A DNA stretch of 64,000 bases from NCBI GenBank assembly GCA_037349315.1, contig JBAIAC010000214.1, forward strand, positions 1,302,001-1,366,000, written 5' to 3'. Origin of the DNA: Chelydra serpentina. Lineage: Eukaryota > Chordata > Testudines > Chelydridae. Positions 37,001 through 49,000 of the stretch are shown one piece after another. Positions within the stretch are counted from its first letter, which is position 1. Each line of letters opens with the position of its first letter. Both the position numbers and the translations under genes were made by a program. The notes beneath the pieces are model-generated. The model ran no database searches. It was not told where the DNA came from and worked only from the letters and a program-made list of their open reading frames with translations.

Positions 37001-40000
37001 GCCTGTGCACCTGGGTGGGGCGGAGCCCTGGCCCCGTGAGCCCTCCTGCTCCCCGGCACCCTAGAGACTGGCGGGGGGCGGGGGCTGCTCAGCCAGGGGG
37101 GGCAGGGTGTGGGGAGCTGTGCCGGGTGGGGAGCAGTGGATTGCTTTCCCCAAGGGGAGGGGCCATGGGTCCACGCTGCACCTGGGGCCCTGGACAGATG
37201 GAAAGGTGGGCCCTGGGTCCCATGTACGTCTGGGGAGGTTGGAACCGGGCTGCTGCAGGGCTGGTGCCCCTGCCCCTGTGATGGCGCAACGCACCCTCGG
37301 GGAGGTGGGGAGGGAACGGCTGCACTGGGGGAGCAGCAGGGTCCCCACTGCTGAGCAGCGCTGTGTGGTGCCAAGCCAGGGTGCCAGGGGGCTGCTGTGC
37401 TGGGAGGCGCTCGCTCGCAGCTGCTCATGGGTCCGTCCCACCAGGAGTTCAAGAGGGAGCTGTACCAGTGCAAGGTGGATGTGGAGAGCCTGCGGCACCA
37501 TGGGGGGGCTGAGGACAGAGGCCCCCCAGCTTTGCTCAGTGACTTCCGGCAGCGCTGGGATCGCCTAGAGGAGGAGATTGTCAGCCGCCAGGTAGGGCTT
37601 TCCAGGCTCCCCGAGTCACGAGTGTCACTCACCAGCTGCCAGGCCCACGGTGATGGGGGAACCGGGGTCTGTGGGGGAGGGTCACCCAGCTGCCGGGCCC
37701 AGGGAGGTGGGAGCCGGGGTCCGTGGGGGAGGGTCACCCAGCTGCCAGGCCCAGGGAGGTGGGAGCCGGGGTCCGTGGGGGAGGGTCACCCAGCTGCCAG
37801 GCCCAGGGAGGTGGGAGCCGGGGTCTGTGGGGGAGGGTCACCCAGCTGCCAGGCCCAGAGGTGGGAGCCGGGGTCCGTGGGGGAGGGTCACCCAGCTGCC
37901 AGGCCCAGAGGTGGGAGCCGGGGTCTGTGGGGGAGGGTCACCCAGCTGCCAGGCCCACGGTGATGGGGGAGCCGTGGTCCGTGGGGGAGGGTCACCCAGC
38001 TGCCAGGCCCAGAGGTGGGAGCCGGGTCTGTGGGGGAGGGTCACCCAGCTGCCAGGCCCAGAGGTGGGAGCCGGGGTCCGTGGGGGAGGGTCACCCAGCT
38101 GCCAGGCCCAGAGGTGGGAGCCGGGGTCTGTGGGGGTCACCCAGCTGCCAGGCCCAGAGGTGGGAGCCGGGGTCCGTGGGGGAGGGTGTCACGGAGTGTG
38201 AGGGAGTCCGGCCCTGCACCCCTCTTCCCGGGATTCAATGTGACTCTCAGCCAGCCAGTAGAACAGAAGGTTTATTAGGGTTGTCAGGAAAGAGTCCAAA
38301 TAGAGCTTGTAAGTATGCCCAGGACCCCTCAGCTGGGGCCTTCTGGGGGGGCAGGGAGCTTAGACCCCAGCTCTGGGGCTCCCTGCATTTCACCACCCAG
38401 CTCCAAACTGACAAAAAAACAGCCAAACCTCCAGCCGGCTCTTCCCCTCTCCCGGGGCCCCTCCTCTCACCTTTTACCATTCTCCCAGCCAAAGGTGTCA
38501 CCTCCCAACCCCCGTCCTGGCTCATGTTACAGCCCCAGGTAAAGTCTCACACTCCCAATGCAGCCTTTCCCAATGCAGCCAGCCTCTCAGGTCAGATCCA
38601 TCTCGCTCTCTACTCCATCACATCTCTCCCCCCTTCGAGACTGAACTGAGCGGGGTCACTCTGACCAGTGGCCTGGGGAAGTTCAGGGCCCCCCCTCCGG
38701 GACAACGCATCCGCTATCAGGTTGGCGCTTCCCTTCACATGGACCACGTCCATGTCGTAATCCTGCAGGAGCAGGCTCCACCTCAGGAGCTTGGCGTTGG
38801 CCCCTTTCATCTGGTGTAGCCAGGTCAGGGGCGAGTGGTCGGTGTACACGGTGAAGTGTCGCCCGAATAGATACGGCTCTAGTTTCTTGAGGGCCCACAC
38901 CATGGCCAGGCATTCCTTCTCGATGGCCGCATAATTCTGCTCTCGGGGTAGCAGCTTCTTGCTTAAATACACGATGGGGTGTCTCTGCCCCGTTTCATCC
39001 TCCTGCATTAACACCGCCCCCAGTCCCATGTCTGAGGCGTCGGTGAACACCAGAAAGGGCTTGTCAAAGTCTGGGTTTGCCAGAACCGGGCCTCCTGATC
39101 AAAGCCTCCTTCAGTGCACAGAGAGCCCTCTGGCACTCCTCGGTCCAGACCACCTTGTCTGGCTTCCCCTTCTTGCATAGCTCAGTGATGGGGGTGGCTA
39201 TGGCGCTAAAGTGGGGCACAAATCTTCGATAGTACCCCGCCATCCCAATAAAGGCCTGGACCTGCTTCTTAGTTTGTGGAGCGGGCCAGTCCCGGATCAC
39301 CTCCACCTTGGCTGGTTCTGGCTTTAGGTGGCCGCTCCCCACCCGGTGTCCCAGGTAGGACACTTCAGCCATCCCCACCTTGCACTTCTCCGCTTTTACG
39401 GTCAGCCCAGCCTCCCGGAGTCGGTCCAGCACTTGTTTAACTTGGGACACATGGTCCTCCCAGGTCTGGCTAAAGACACAGATGTCATCGATATACGCCA
39501 CAGCGAAGCTCTCCATCCCCTTCAGTAGCTGATCCACCAGGCGCTGGAAGGTGGCTGGCGCTCCCTTGAGGCCGAAAGGCAGGGTCAGGAACTCGTAGAG
39601 CCCCAGAGGGGTAACGAAGGCAGATTTCAGCCGGGCATCTGCATCCAGTGGCACTTGCCAGTAGCCCTTTGTAAGATCCATGGTGGTAAGGTACCGAGCC
39701 CCTCCTAGCTTGTCTAGGAGCTCGTCCGGCCGGGGCATGGGGTAGGCATCAGATACAGTGATGGCGTTGAGCTTCTGATAGTCCACACAGAACTGGATCG
39801 ACCCATCCTTTTTGGGGACCAGCACCACCGGTGAGGCCCAAGGGCTGGACGACGGCTGGATCACCCCCAAAGCCAGCATGTCCTTGACCTCTCTTTCCAG
39901 GTCCCGAGCTGTCTTCCCTGTGACTCGGAAGGGGGAGCATCTTATAGGTTGGTGCGCTCCTGTCTGCACCCGGTGGACAGTCAGATTAGTGCGACCCGGC

Positions 40001-43000
40001 TGGTTGGAAAACAGCTGTTGGTACCGATGCAGCACCCCTCTGATCTCAGCTTGCTGGGCAGGGGTTAGCTGATCAGAGAGGGGATCGTTTCTTGGGAGGA
40101 GCCAGCTCCTGTCTCAGGGAATAGATCTACTAGAGGGTCACTTCCCTGCTCCTCCCAATGTCCACACACGGCCAGCACCACATTCCCCCTGTCATAATAT
40201 GGCTTCATCATATTGACATGGTAGACCCGACAGTGGTGTGCCCGGTTAGACCGCTCCACCACATAATTTACCTCATTTAGCTGCTTGACAACCTTGAAAG
40301 GGCCTTCCCAAGCGGCCTGCAGCTTGTTTTTCCTCACGGGGATGAGAACCATCACCTGATCCCCCGTGGCGTAGGCGCGGGCCCGCGCCGTGCGGTCGTA
40401 CCAGACCTTTTGCTTCCTCTGGGCTCTGGCCAGATTTCCCTTGGCCAGGCCCATGAGCTCAATAAGTCTCTCTCGGAAGGTCAGGACATACTCCACCACT
40501 GACTCTCCCTCGGGGGCCGCCTCCCCCTCCCATTCGTCTCTCATCAGGTCCAGGGGCCCCCTCACCCTCCTGCCGTATAACAGTTCGAAGGGCGAGAATC
40601 CGGTAGACTCCTGGGGCACTTCCCTGTACGTGAACAGCAGGTGCGGTAGGTACTTGTCCCAGTCCTGCGGGTGCTGGTTCATAAAGGTTTTCAGCATCAT
40701 CTTTAGCGTCCCATTGAACCTCTCCACCAGCCCATTGGACTGGGGATGATATGCTGAGGCCCAGCTGTGCCGGACCCCACATTTCTCCCACAAGCACCGG
40801 AGCAGGGCCGACATGAAGTTGGACCCTTGGTCTGTCAGGACTTCCTTGGGGAACCCCACTCGGCTGAAAATGGTCAGCAGCGCATCCGCCACGGTGTCTG
40901 CTTCAATGGAGGATAAGGGCACCGCCTCGGGGTAGCGGGTGGCGAAATCTACCACCACCAGAATGTATTTCTTCCCCGACCGGGTTGTCTTGCTGAGAGG
41001 CCCCACTATGTCCATGGCCACCTTCTGGAAGGGCTCCTCTATGATGAGCAAAGGCCTCAAAGCCGCTTTCCGCTTGTCCCGAGCCTTCCCCACCCGCTGA
41101 CAGGGGTCACAGGACCGGCAGTACTGATGGACAGTTGTAAAGTGTCACGGAGTGTGGGGGAGTCCGGCCCTGCACCCCTCTTCCCCGGAGTCACTGGGAG
41201 TCTCAGCCAGCCAGTAGAACAGAAGGTTTATTAGAGATGCCAGGAACACAGTCCAACCAGAGCTTGTCAGTACATCCAGGACCCCTCAGTCGGGTCCTTC
41301 CAGGGGGCAGGGAGCTGAGACCCCAGCCTGGGGCTCCCTGCATTTCACCCCACAGCTCCAAACGGGGCAGGGAGGCCAGACCCTGTCTGCCTCTCTCCCC
41401 TCTTCTCCGGCCAGCTCCAAACTGAAACTATCCAGCCCCTCCTCCCCCTTTGTCTGCTTCCCCGGGCCAGGAGGTCACCTGATCCCTTTGTTCGAACACC
41501 TTCAGCTCTCACCTTTGCAGGGGAGAGCCCGGGGCCATCGGTTGCTAGACCGAGTGTCAGCCCTTCTCTGTGTCCAGGCCCCTCTGTAACACTCATGCAT
41601 CCTTGTTCCACCACCTAGAAACTCAAGCACTGCATAGGGGAAACCGAGGCACCCACACAGTACTCAGGGAAAACATTAACAACAGTCCTATTTCATCACA
41701 TAAAGACCCCAGGCCAGTAAAAGTTCTGTAGCAGCCTCTGCCTGGTGCGCCGGATTCCCTGGTGCCCTGCGAGAGGGATGTCATGGGCTAGGTACAGTAG
41801 CTTGCGGCGATACTTCTGGGGGACCACCAGCTGCCTCCTGATCCCCCACGTCTCCATCTCACCGGGGGGAGCCCATTCCCGGTACAGGAACCCCTTCTCC
41901 CACAGGAACCTCTCCTGGCAACCTCTCCACATGGTCTGTACCTCCCTGCGGTCGGCCAGGTCCCTGAGCTCCCGCAAGGAGGGATCTCTCTGTAACTCGG
42001 CCTGAAACTCAGCAGCTGGGGAAGGGATAGAAGCCTGTTCCCTCGTGCTGTCTGGGTCTGAAGCCGCAGCCTCTCTGCGCCTGGTCCTGGGGTACTCCCT
42101 CCCCGCTGGGGCAGGGTCCTGCGCCCCGTGCAAGGCACCCTCTCCGAGGCCCGGGCGTAGCGCCCCTTGCCGGCTCTGGCTACGGGTCATGACCAGGCTG
42201 TCCCGGGATTCACTGGGCCAGTCTTCTAGGTCCCCCCCCATCAGTACCTCAGTGGGCAAATGCTGGTGCACCCCTATGTCCTTGGGGCCCTCCTTGGTCC
42301 CCCATTTCAGGTGTACCCTCACCACGGGTACCTTGAACGGGGTCCCCCCCACCCCTGTTAGGGTCAGGTAGGTGTTGGGTACCACCCGATCTGGGGCCAC
42401 CACCTCGGGCCGGGCCAGCGTCACCTCCGCGCCTGTATCCCAGTATCCAGTGACCTTCCTCCCATCTATCTCCAGGGGAACAAGGCACTCTCTCCAAAGG
42501 GACAGCCCCGCTCCCACCCTATAAACTGAGAACCCTGAGTCCGGAGCATCCAGCCCCCCCCAGGAGCTGGTCTGGGGCCCTCCTCCCTCCGGAGCCGTTG
42601 ATAAGCTGCCAGCCCCCCTCTTCTGGGCTGTCGGCCCCCCGTCCGGCTGGTCCCTACCCAGTTAACCCAGTGTGGGTTTGGTCTGCTCAGTCTGTCTCTG
42701 ATCTTGGGGCATTGGGACCGTAAGTGGCCCCTCTGGCCGCAGTGATAGCAGCTCATGTCCCGTTGGTCCCCTCGAGCAGGTCGGTTGGTTCTGATGTCGG
42801 AGGTTCCCCTCGGGAGGGGGTTCTCCCTATTTCCCCTTTGGGAGGACCCATGGTGACTCTCTTGCTGCCTCAGGGTGGGCCTGCTCCTTTGGGATTCCTC
42901 CCTGCCACCCCTTGACCGATTGTTCATGAACTCATCAGCCAGCCGCCCTGCGTACTGCGGGCTCCCTGGATTTTTGTCCATCAACCATAGCTTCAGGTCT

Positions 43001-46000
43001 GATGGGCACAGTTCATACAGTTGTTCCAGTACGAATAGTTCGAGCAGGCCCTCCATAGTTTGGGCCCCAGCGGTCCACTTGCGGGCATATCCATGTATCC
43101 GGTTGGCCAGTTGTAGGTACGTGATCTCAGGGGTTTTTCACTGACCCTGGAACCTTTGACGGTACATCTCGGGAGTCAGCCCAAGCTCGCAGAGCAGGGC
43201 CTTTTTGAACAGTTCATAGTCCCCAGTCTCCATCTCTTTCATTCGGCCGTACATGTCCAGGCTTGCAGGGTCTAGTAAGGGGGTGAGATACTGGATCTTG
43301 TCTGCAGGGTCAACCTTGTGCAACCTGCAGGCCTTCTCAAAGGCCGCCAGGAAGCTGTCTATGTCTTCCCCTTCCTTACGCCGGGCCAGGAAGTTACAAT
43401 CAAACTTCCCTGTAGTCTTGGGTCCCCCCTCACTCACCGCAGCCGGGGCCTCACTGCTCCTCAGCCTGGCCAGCTCCAGCTCATGCTGGCGTTGTTTCTC
43501 CTTCTCCTCCAGCTCACACTGGCGTTGTTTCTCCTCGTGCTGATGTTGTTTTTCCCGTTCTTCCCGCTCCTCCTTCAGTTCCTGCTCTCTCAACTCGAGC
43601 TCTTTCAGTTTTATTTCCCTCTCCCAATCTGGCCGCCTCCACTGCTGGGATGGGGAGCTCCTCCGGGAAGATCTCCTGCTGGCCGCTGGGGTCAAGGTGC
43701 CCTCGGTATTTGCTGGGCTTTCCCCAACCTCTCCCCTGTGCAGAGGCGAGAGGGGTCTTGGGATTCCTCGGCAGCAGTCTGACCCCTCCCAGCCAGGTCA
43801 GGCCCTGGGGCCCATGCTGCGTCTGCCGGGCGGCTTCCCCCAGGGACAGGGATCGGGTCATCCAAGCGATCCTTCTCCTCCAGCTGTGCAATCAGCTGGT
43901 CTTTGGTGGACTTCCCAATGCGCAGCCCCCTCTGCCTGCACAGCTCCACCAGGTCGTTCTTACGGCGCTTAGCATACATCTTCCTGCTGGCCACTCGCAG
44001 GCCTGTGCGGTCTTGGCCCCCACGGCTTCCAGGAGGAACCCTTAGTGTGCCGGCCCTTCTCACTGGTCACACCCCTCAGGGCTAAGCGTAACTCCTCCGC
44101 CCCCCGAAACCACTTCTCTCTGCCTCTTCAGCAACCTGCTCCCCGTCAATCCCCCTTCGTTGTACTGCTGTCCAGTCACTTACTGCAGGAAGTGCCGTTC
44201 ATGGGGTGCAGAAGATCCCACCGCTGCCACCAGTTGTCACGGAGTGTGGGGGAGTCAGGTCCTGCACCCCTCTTCCCGGGATTCAATGTGACTCTCAGCC
44301 AGCCAGTAGAACAGAAGGTTTATTAGGGTTGTCAGGAAAGAGTCCAAACAGAGCTTGTAAGTATGCCCAGGACCTTCAGCTGGGGCCTTCTGGGGGACAG
44401 GGAGCTTAGACCCCGGCTCTGGGGCTCCCTTCGTTTCACCACCCAGCTCCAAACTGACCAAAAAAACCAGCCAAACCTCCAGCAGGCTCTTCCCCTCCCC
44501 CGGGGCCCCTCCTCTCACCTTTTACCATTCTCCCAGCCAAAGGTATCACCTCCCAACCCCCGTCCTGGCTCATGTTACAGCCTCAGGTAAAGTCTCGCAT
44601 TCCCACTGTAGCCTTTCCCAATGCAGCCAGCCTCTCAGGTCAAATCCATCTCGCTCTCTACTCCGTCACAGAGGGTCACCCAGCTGCCAGGCCCAGAGGT
44701 GGGAGCCGGGGTCTGTGGGGGAGGGTCACCCAGCTGCCAGGCCCAGGGAGGTGGGAGCTGGGGTCTGTGGGGGAGGGTCACCCAGCTGCCGGGCCCAGAG
44801 GTGGGAGCCAGGTCCGTGGGGGAGGGTCAACCAGCTGCCAGGCCCAGAGGTGGGAGCCGGGGTCTGTGGGGGAGGGTCACCCAGCTGCCAGGCCCAGGGA
44901 GGTGGAAGCCGGGGTCCGTGGGGGAGGGTCACCCAGCTGCCAGGCCCAGAGGTGGGAGCCGGGGTCCGTGGGGGAGGGTCACCCAGCTGCCAGGCCCAGA
45001 GGTGGGAGCCGGGGTCCGTGGGGGAGGGTCACCCAGCTGCCAGGCCCAGAGGTGGGAGCCGGGGTCCGTGGGGGAGGGTTACCCAGCTGCCAGGCCCAGA
45101 GGTGGGAGCCGGGTCCGTCGGGGAGGGTCACCCAGCTGCCAGGCCCAGAGGTGGGAGCCGGGGTCTGTGGGGGAGGGTCACCCAGCTGCCAGGCCCAGAG
45201 GTGGGAGCCGGGGTCCGTGGGGGAAGGTCACCCAGCTGCCAGGCCCAGGGAGGTGGGAGCCGGGGTCCATGGGGGAGGGTCACCCAGCTGCCAGGCCCAG
45301 ATGTGGGAGCCGGGTCCGTGGGGGAGGGTCACCCAGCTGCCAGTCCCAGGGAGGTGGGAGCTGGGGTCCGTGGGGGAGGGTCACCCAGCTGCCAGGCCCA
45401 GAGGTGGAAGCCGGGGTCCGTGGGGGAGGGTCACCCAGCTGCCAGGCCCAGAGGTGGGAGCCGGGGTCCGTGTGGGCTGTTCACCCAGCTGCCAGGCCCA
45501 AAGGTGGGAGCCGGGGTCCGTGGGGGAGGGTCACCCAGCTGCCAGGCCCAGAGGTGGGAGCCGGGGTCCGTGGGGGAGGGTCACCCAGCTGCCTGGCCCA
45601 GGGAGGTGGGAGCCGGGGTCCGTGGGGGAGGGTCACCCAGCTGCCAGGCCCAGAGGTGGGAGCCGGGGTCCGTGGGGGAGGGTCACCCAGCTGCCAGGCC
45701 CAGAGGTGGGAGTCGGGTCCGTGGGGGAGGGTCACCCAGCTGCCAGGCCCAGAGGTGGGAGCCGGGGTCCGTGGGGGAGGGTCACCCAGCTGCCAGGCCC
45801 AGAGGTGGGAGCCGGGGTCTGTGGGGGAGGGTCACCCAGCTGCCAGGCCCAGAGGTGGAAGCCGGGGTCCGTGGGGGAGGGTCACCGAGCTGCCAGGCCC
45901 AGAGGTGGGAGCCGGGTCCGTGGGGGAGGGTTACCCAGCTGCCAGGACCAGAGGTGGGAGCCGGGTCCGTGGGGGAGGGTCACCCAGCTGCCAGGCCCAG

Positions 46001-49000
46001 AGGTGGGAGCCGGGTCCGTGGGGGAGGGTCACCCAGCTGCCAGGCCCAGAGGTGGGAGCCGGGGTCTGTGGGGGAGGGTCACCCAGCTGCCAGGCCCAGA
46101 GGTGGGAGCCGGGGTCCGTGGGGGAGGGTCACCCAGCTGCCAGGCCCAGATGTGGGAGCCGGGTCTGTGGGGGAGGGTCACCCAGCTGCCAGGCCCAGGG
46201 AGGTGGGAGCCGGGGTCCGTGGGGTAGGGTCACCCAGCTGCCAGGCCCAGGGAGGTGGGAGCCGGGGTCCGTGGGGGAGGGTCACCCAGCTGCCAGGCCC
46301 AGAGGTGGGAGTCGGCGTCCGTGGGGGAGGGTCACCCAGCTGCCAGGCCCAGAGGTGGGAGTCGGGGTCCGTGGGGGAGGGTCACCCAGCTGCCAGGCCC
46401 AGAGGTGGGAGCCGGGTCTGTGGGGGAGGGTCACCCAGCTGCCAGGCCCAGAGGTGGGAGCCGGGTCCGTGGGGGAGGGTCACCCAGCTGCCAGGCCCAG
46501 AGGTGGGAGTCGGGTCCGTGGGGGAGGGTCACCCAGCTGCCGGGCCCAGGGAGGTGGGAGCCGGGGTCCGTGGGGGAGGGTCACCCAGCTGCCAGGCCCA
46601 GGGAGGTGGGTGCCGGGGTCCGTGGGGGAGGGTCACCCAGCTGCCAGGCCCAGAGGTGGGAGCCGGGTCTGTGGGGGAGGGTCACCCAGCTGCCAGGCCC
46701 AGAGGTGGGAGCCGGGTCCGTGGGGGAGGGTCACCCAGCTGCCAGGCCCAGGGAGGTGGGAGCCGGGGTCCGTGGGGGAGGGTCACCCAGCTGCCGGGCC
46801 CAGGGAGGTGGGAGCCGGGGTCCGTGGGGGAGGGTCACCCAGCTGCCAGGCCCAGAGGTGGGAGCCGGGGTCCGTGGGGGAGGGTCACCCAGCTGCCAGG
46901 CCCAGGGAGGTGGGAGCCGGGGTCCGTGGGGGAGGGTCACCCAGCTGCCAGGCCCAGAGGTGGGAGTCGGGGTCTGTGGGGGAGGGTCACCCAGCTGCCG
47001 GGCCCAGAGGTGGGAGTCGGGGTCTGTGGGGGAGGGTCACCGAGCTGCCAGGCCCAGAGGTGGGAGTCGGGGTCTGTGGGGGAGGGTCACCGAGCTGCCA
47101 GGCCCAGAGGTGGGAGTCGGGGTCTGTGGGGGAGGGTCACCGAGCTGCCAGGCCCAGAGGTGGGAGCCGGGGTCCGTGGGGGAGGGTCACCCAGCTGCCA
47201 GGCCCAGAGGTGGGAGTCGGGGTCTGTGGGGGAGGGTCACCCAGCTGCCAGGCCCAGAGGTGGGAGTCGGGGTCTGTGGGGGAGGGTCACCCAGCTGCCA
47301 GGCCCAGAGGTGGGAGTCGGGGTCTGTGGGGGAGGGTCACCCAGCTGCCAGGCCCAGAGGTGGGAGTCGGGGTCTGTGGGGGAGGGTCACCCAGCTGCCA
47401 GGCCCAGAGGTGGGAGCCGGGGTCCGTGGGGGAGGGTCACCCAGCTGCCTGGCCCAGGGAGGTGGGAGCCGGGGTCCGTGGGGGAGGGTCACCCAGCTGC
47501 CAGGCCCAGAGGTGGGAGCCGGGGTCCGTGGGGGAGGGTCACCCAGCTGCCAGGCCCAGAGGTGGGAGCCGGGTCCGTGGGGGAGGGTCACCCAGCTGCC
47601 AGGCCAGGGTCTGATGGGTTCCTTTCCCCTCCCGTTCCCAGCACCAGCTGGAAGCAGCACTCCTTGGCTTGGGGCAGTTCCAGAACCAGCTGGAGGAGCT
47701 GGTGCAGTGGATTTCCCACACGGCAGAGCAGCTGCAGGGCCGGACCCCGCTGAGCCTGGATCTGCAGAGCTGTGAGATCGAGCTGGCCAAGCACAGGGTA
47801 AGGAGCAGCCGAGAGAGGCGTCGATTTACATCTAATCGCCACGGTCCTGAGATTGCTTCCGCTAGTTCCTTAAGGACCCCAGGGTGAATTTCACTGGCCC
47901 TGACAGCTTGAATACACCCAACTTCTGTAGATATGCCTGGCACGGACTCAGGGCCCGGTGCTCTCGGCTCCATATGGCCCCTGGGAGGAACCCCCTTCCG
48001 TGTGACAGCCCTTCTCGAGGGTCCACTCTCTCTTGGGGTTAGGCCCTGGCCCTTTCGCCCCGTTGCCTCTGGGACCCCACCTCTGAGCTTTCTGTATGGC
48101 TCTCTCTCCATGAGCCCCCTCAGGGAGCCCCTCGCTCTGGATCCCGGGGCCTCCACCCCCAGAGGGAGCAACGCCTCCCTGATCTCCAGCTTGCAGCGAC
48201 TCAGCCAGCGTAAAGCAGGAGGGTTATTGAACATCTGAACCCAGCACAGGACGTTCTCAGGGCTCTCAAGCATAGAAAGGCCCAGCACTGTCCATCTGGT
48301 TCTGTCCCAGTTCAGATGGGCTCAGACCCCTCTGTCCCCTGTCCAGCTGTGACCGATCACCCCATATCACCGTGCCCGTTTGCCCCTCCTCCGCCCTTTG
48401 TCTTCGGTCCTGGGCAAACAGATCGTCTGGGCCCTCTGTCACGGAGTGTGGGGGAGTCAGGCCCTGCACCCCTCGTCCTGGGATTCACTGTGACTCTCAG
48501 CCAGCCAGTAACACGGGAGGTTTATTGGACAATAGGAACACAGCCTAAAACAGAGCTTGTAGGTACAACCAGGACCCCTCAGTCGGGCCCTTCTGGGGGA
48601 CAGGGAGCTTAGACCCCAGCCTGGGGGCTCCCTGCGTTCCACCACCCAGCTGCAAACCGAAACCAACCCCCCCCCCAGCAGGCTCCCTCCCCCTCCCCCC
48701 AGCTCCTCCTCTCCCCTTTGTCCAGTTTCCTGGCAAAGGTGTCACCTGGCCCCACCCCCCCTCCTGGCTCAGGTGACAGCTCAGGTATCTGGCTCCCATC
48801 CCCACTGCAGACAGCCCCAGTAAAGCTAGAGGATGTTCCCCAGTCAATCCACCCCGCTCCCCACTCCGTCACATCCTCTCTTCCAACCGGCTGGCTCCCA
48901 AGCTGGGCTGGGCCTCCAGGTCACTGGTTGCTACGTTCCACCGAGTCCAGGCCTTTGTCCAGGGTCCCAGCTGCTGGGCGAGGTCACACCTGGCCCTCTG

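Larger units (their letters stand above)
38187..44670 (-). mobile_element. Gmr1-like Gypsy LTR retrotransposon, copy 2 (6.48 kb, minus strand)
   Basis: Inserted in the 50-bp minisatellite with a perfect 5-bp duplication GAGGG (38182-38186 and 44671-44675). LTRs 38187-38622 and 44235-44670, both 436 bp. Same domain order as copy 1: gag, protease, integrase, RT, RNase H. A related solo LTR splits the integrase region. Gag and pol also carry frameshifts, so the copy is inactive. Confidence 0.93.

Noticed and set aside
44621..47775. Forward frames of 997, 1,012 and 506 codons
   Set aside because: All lie in the 50-bp minisatellite; three overlapping frames are open at once because the unit lacks stops. 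No start context, splice sites or family similarity.
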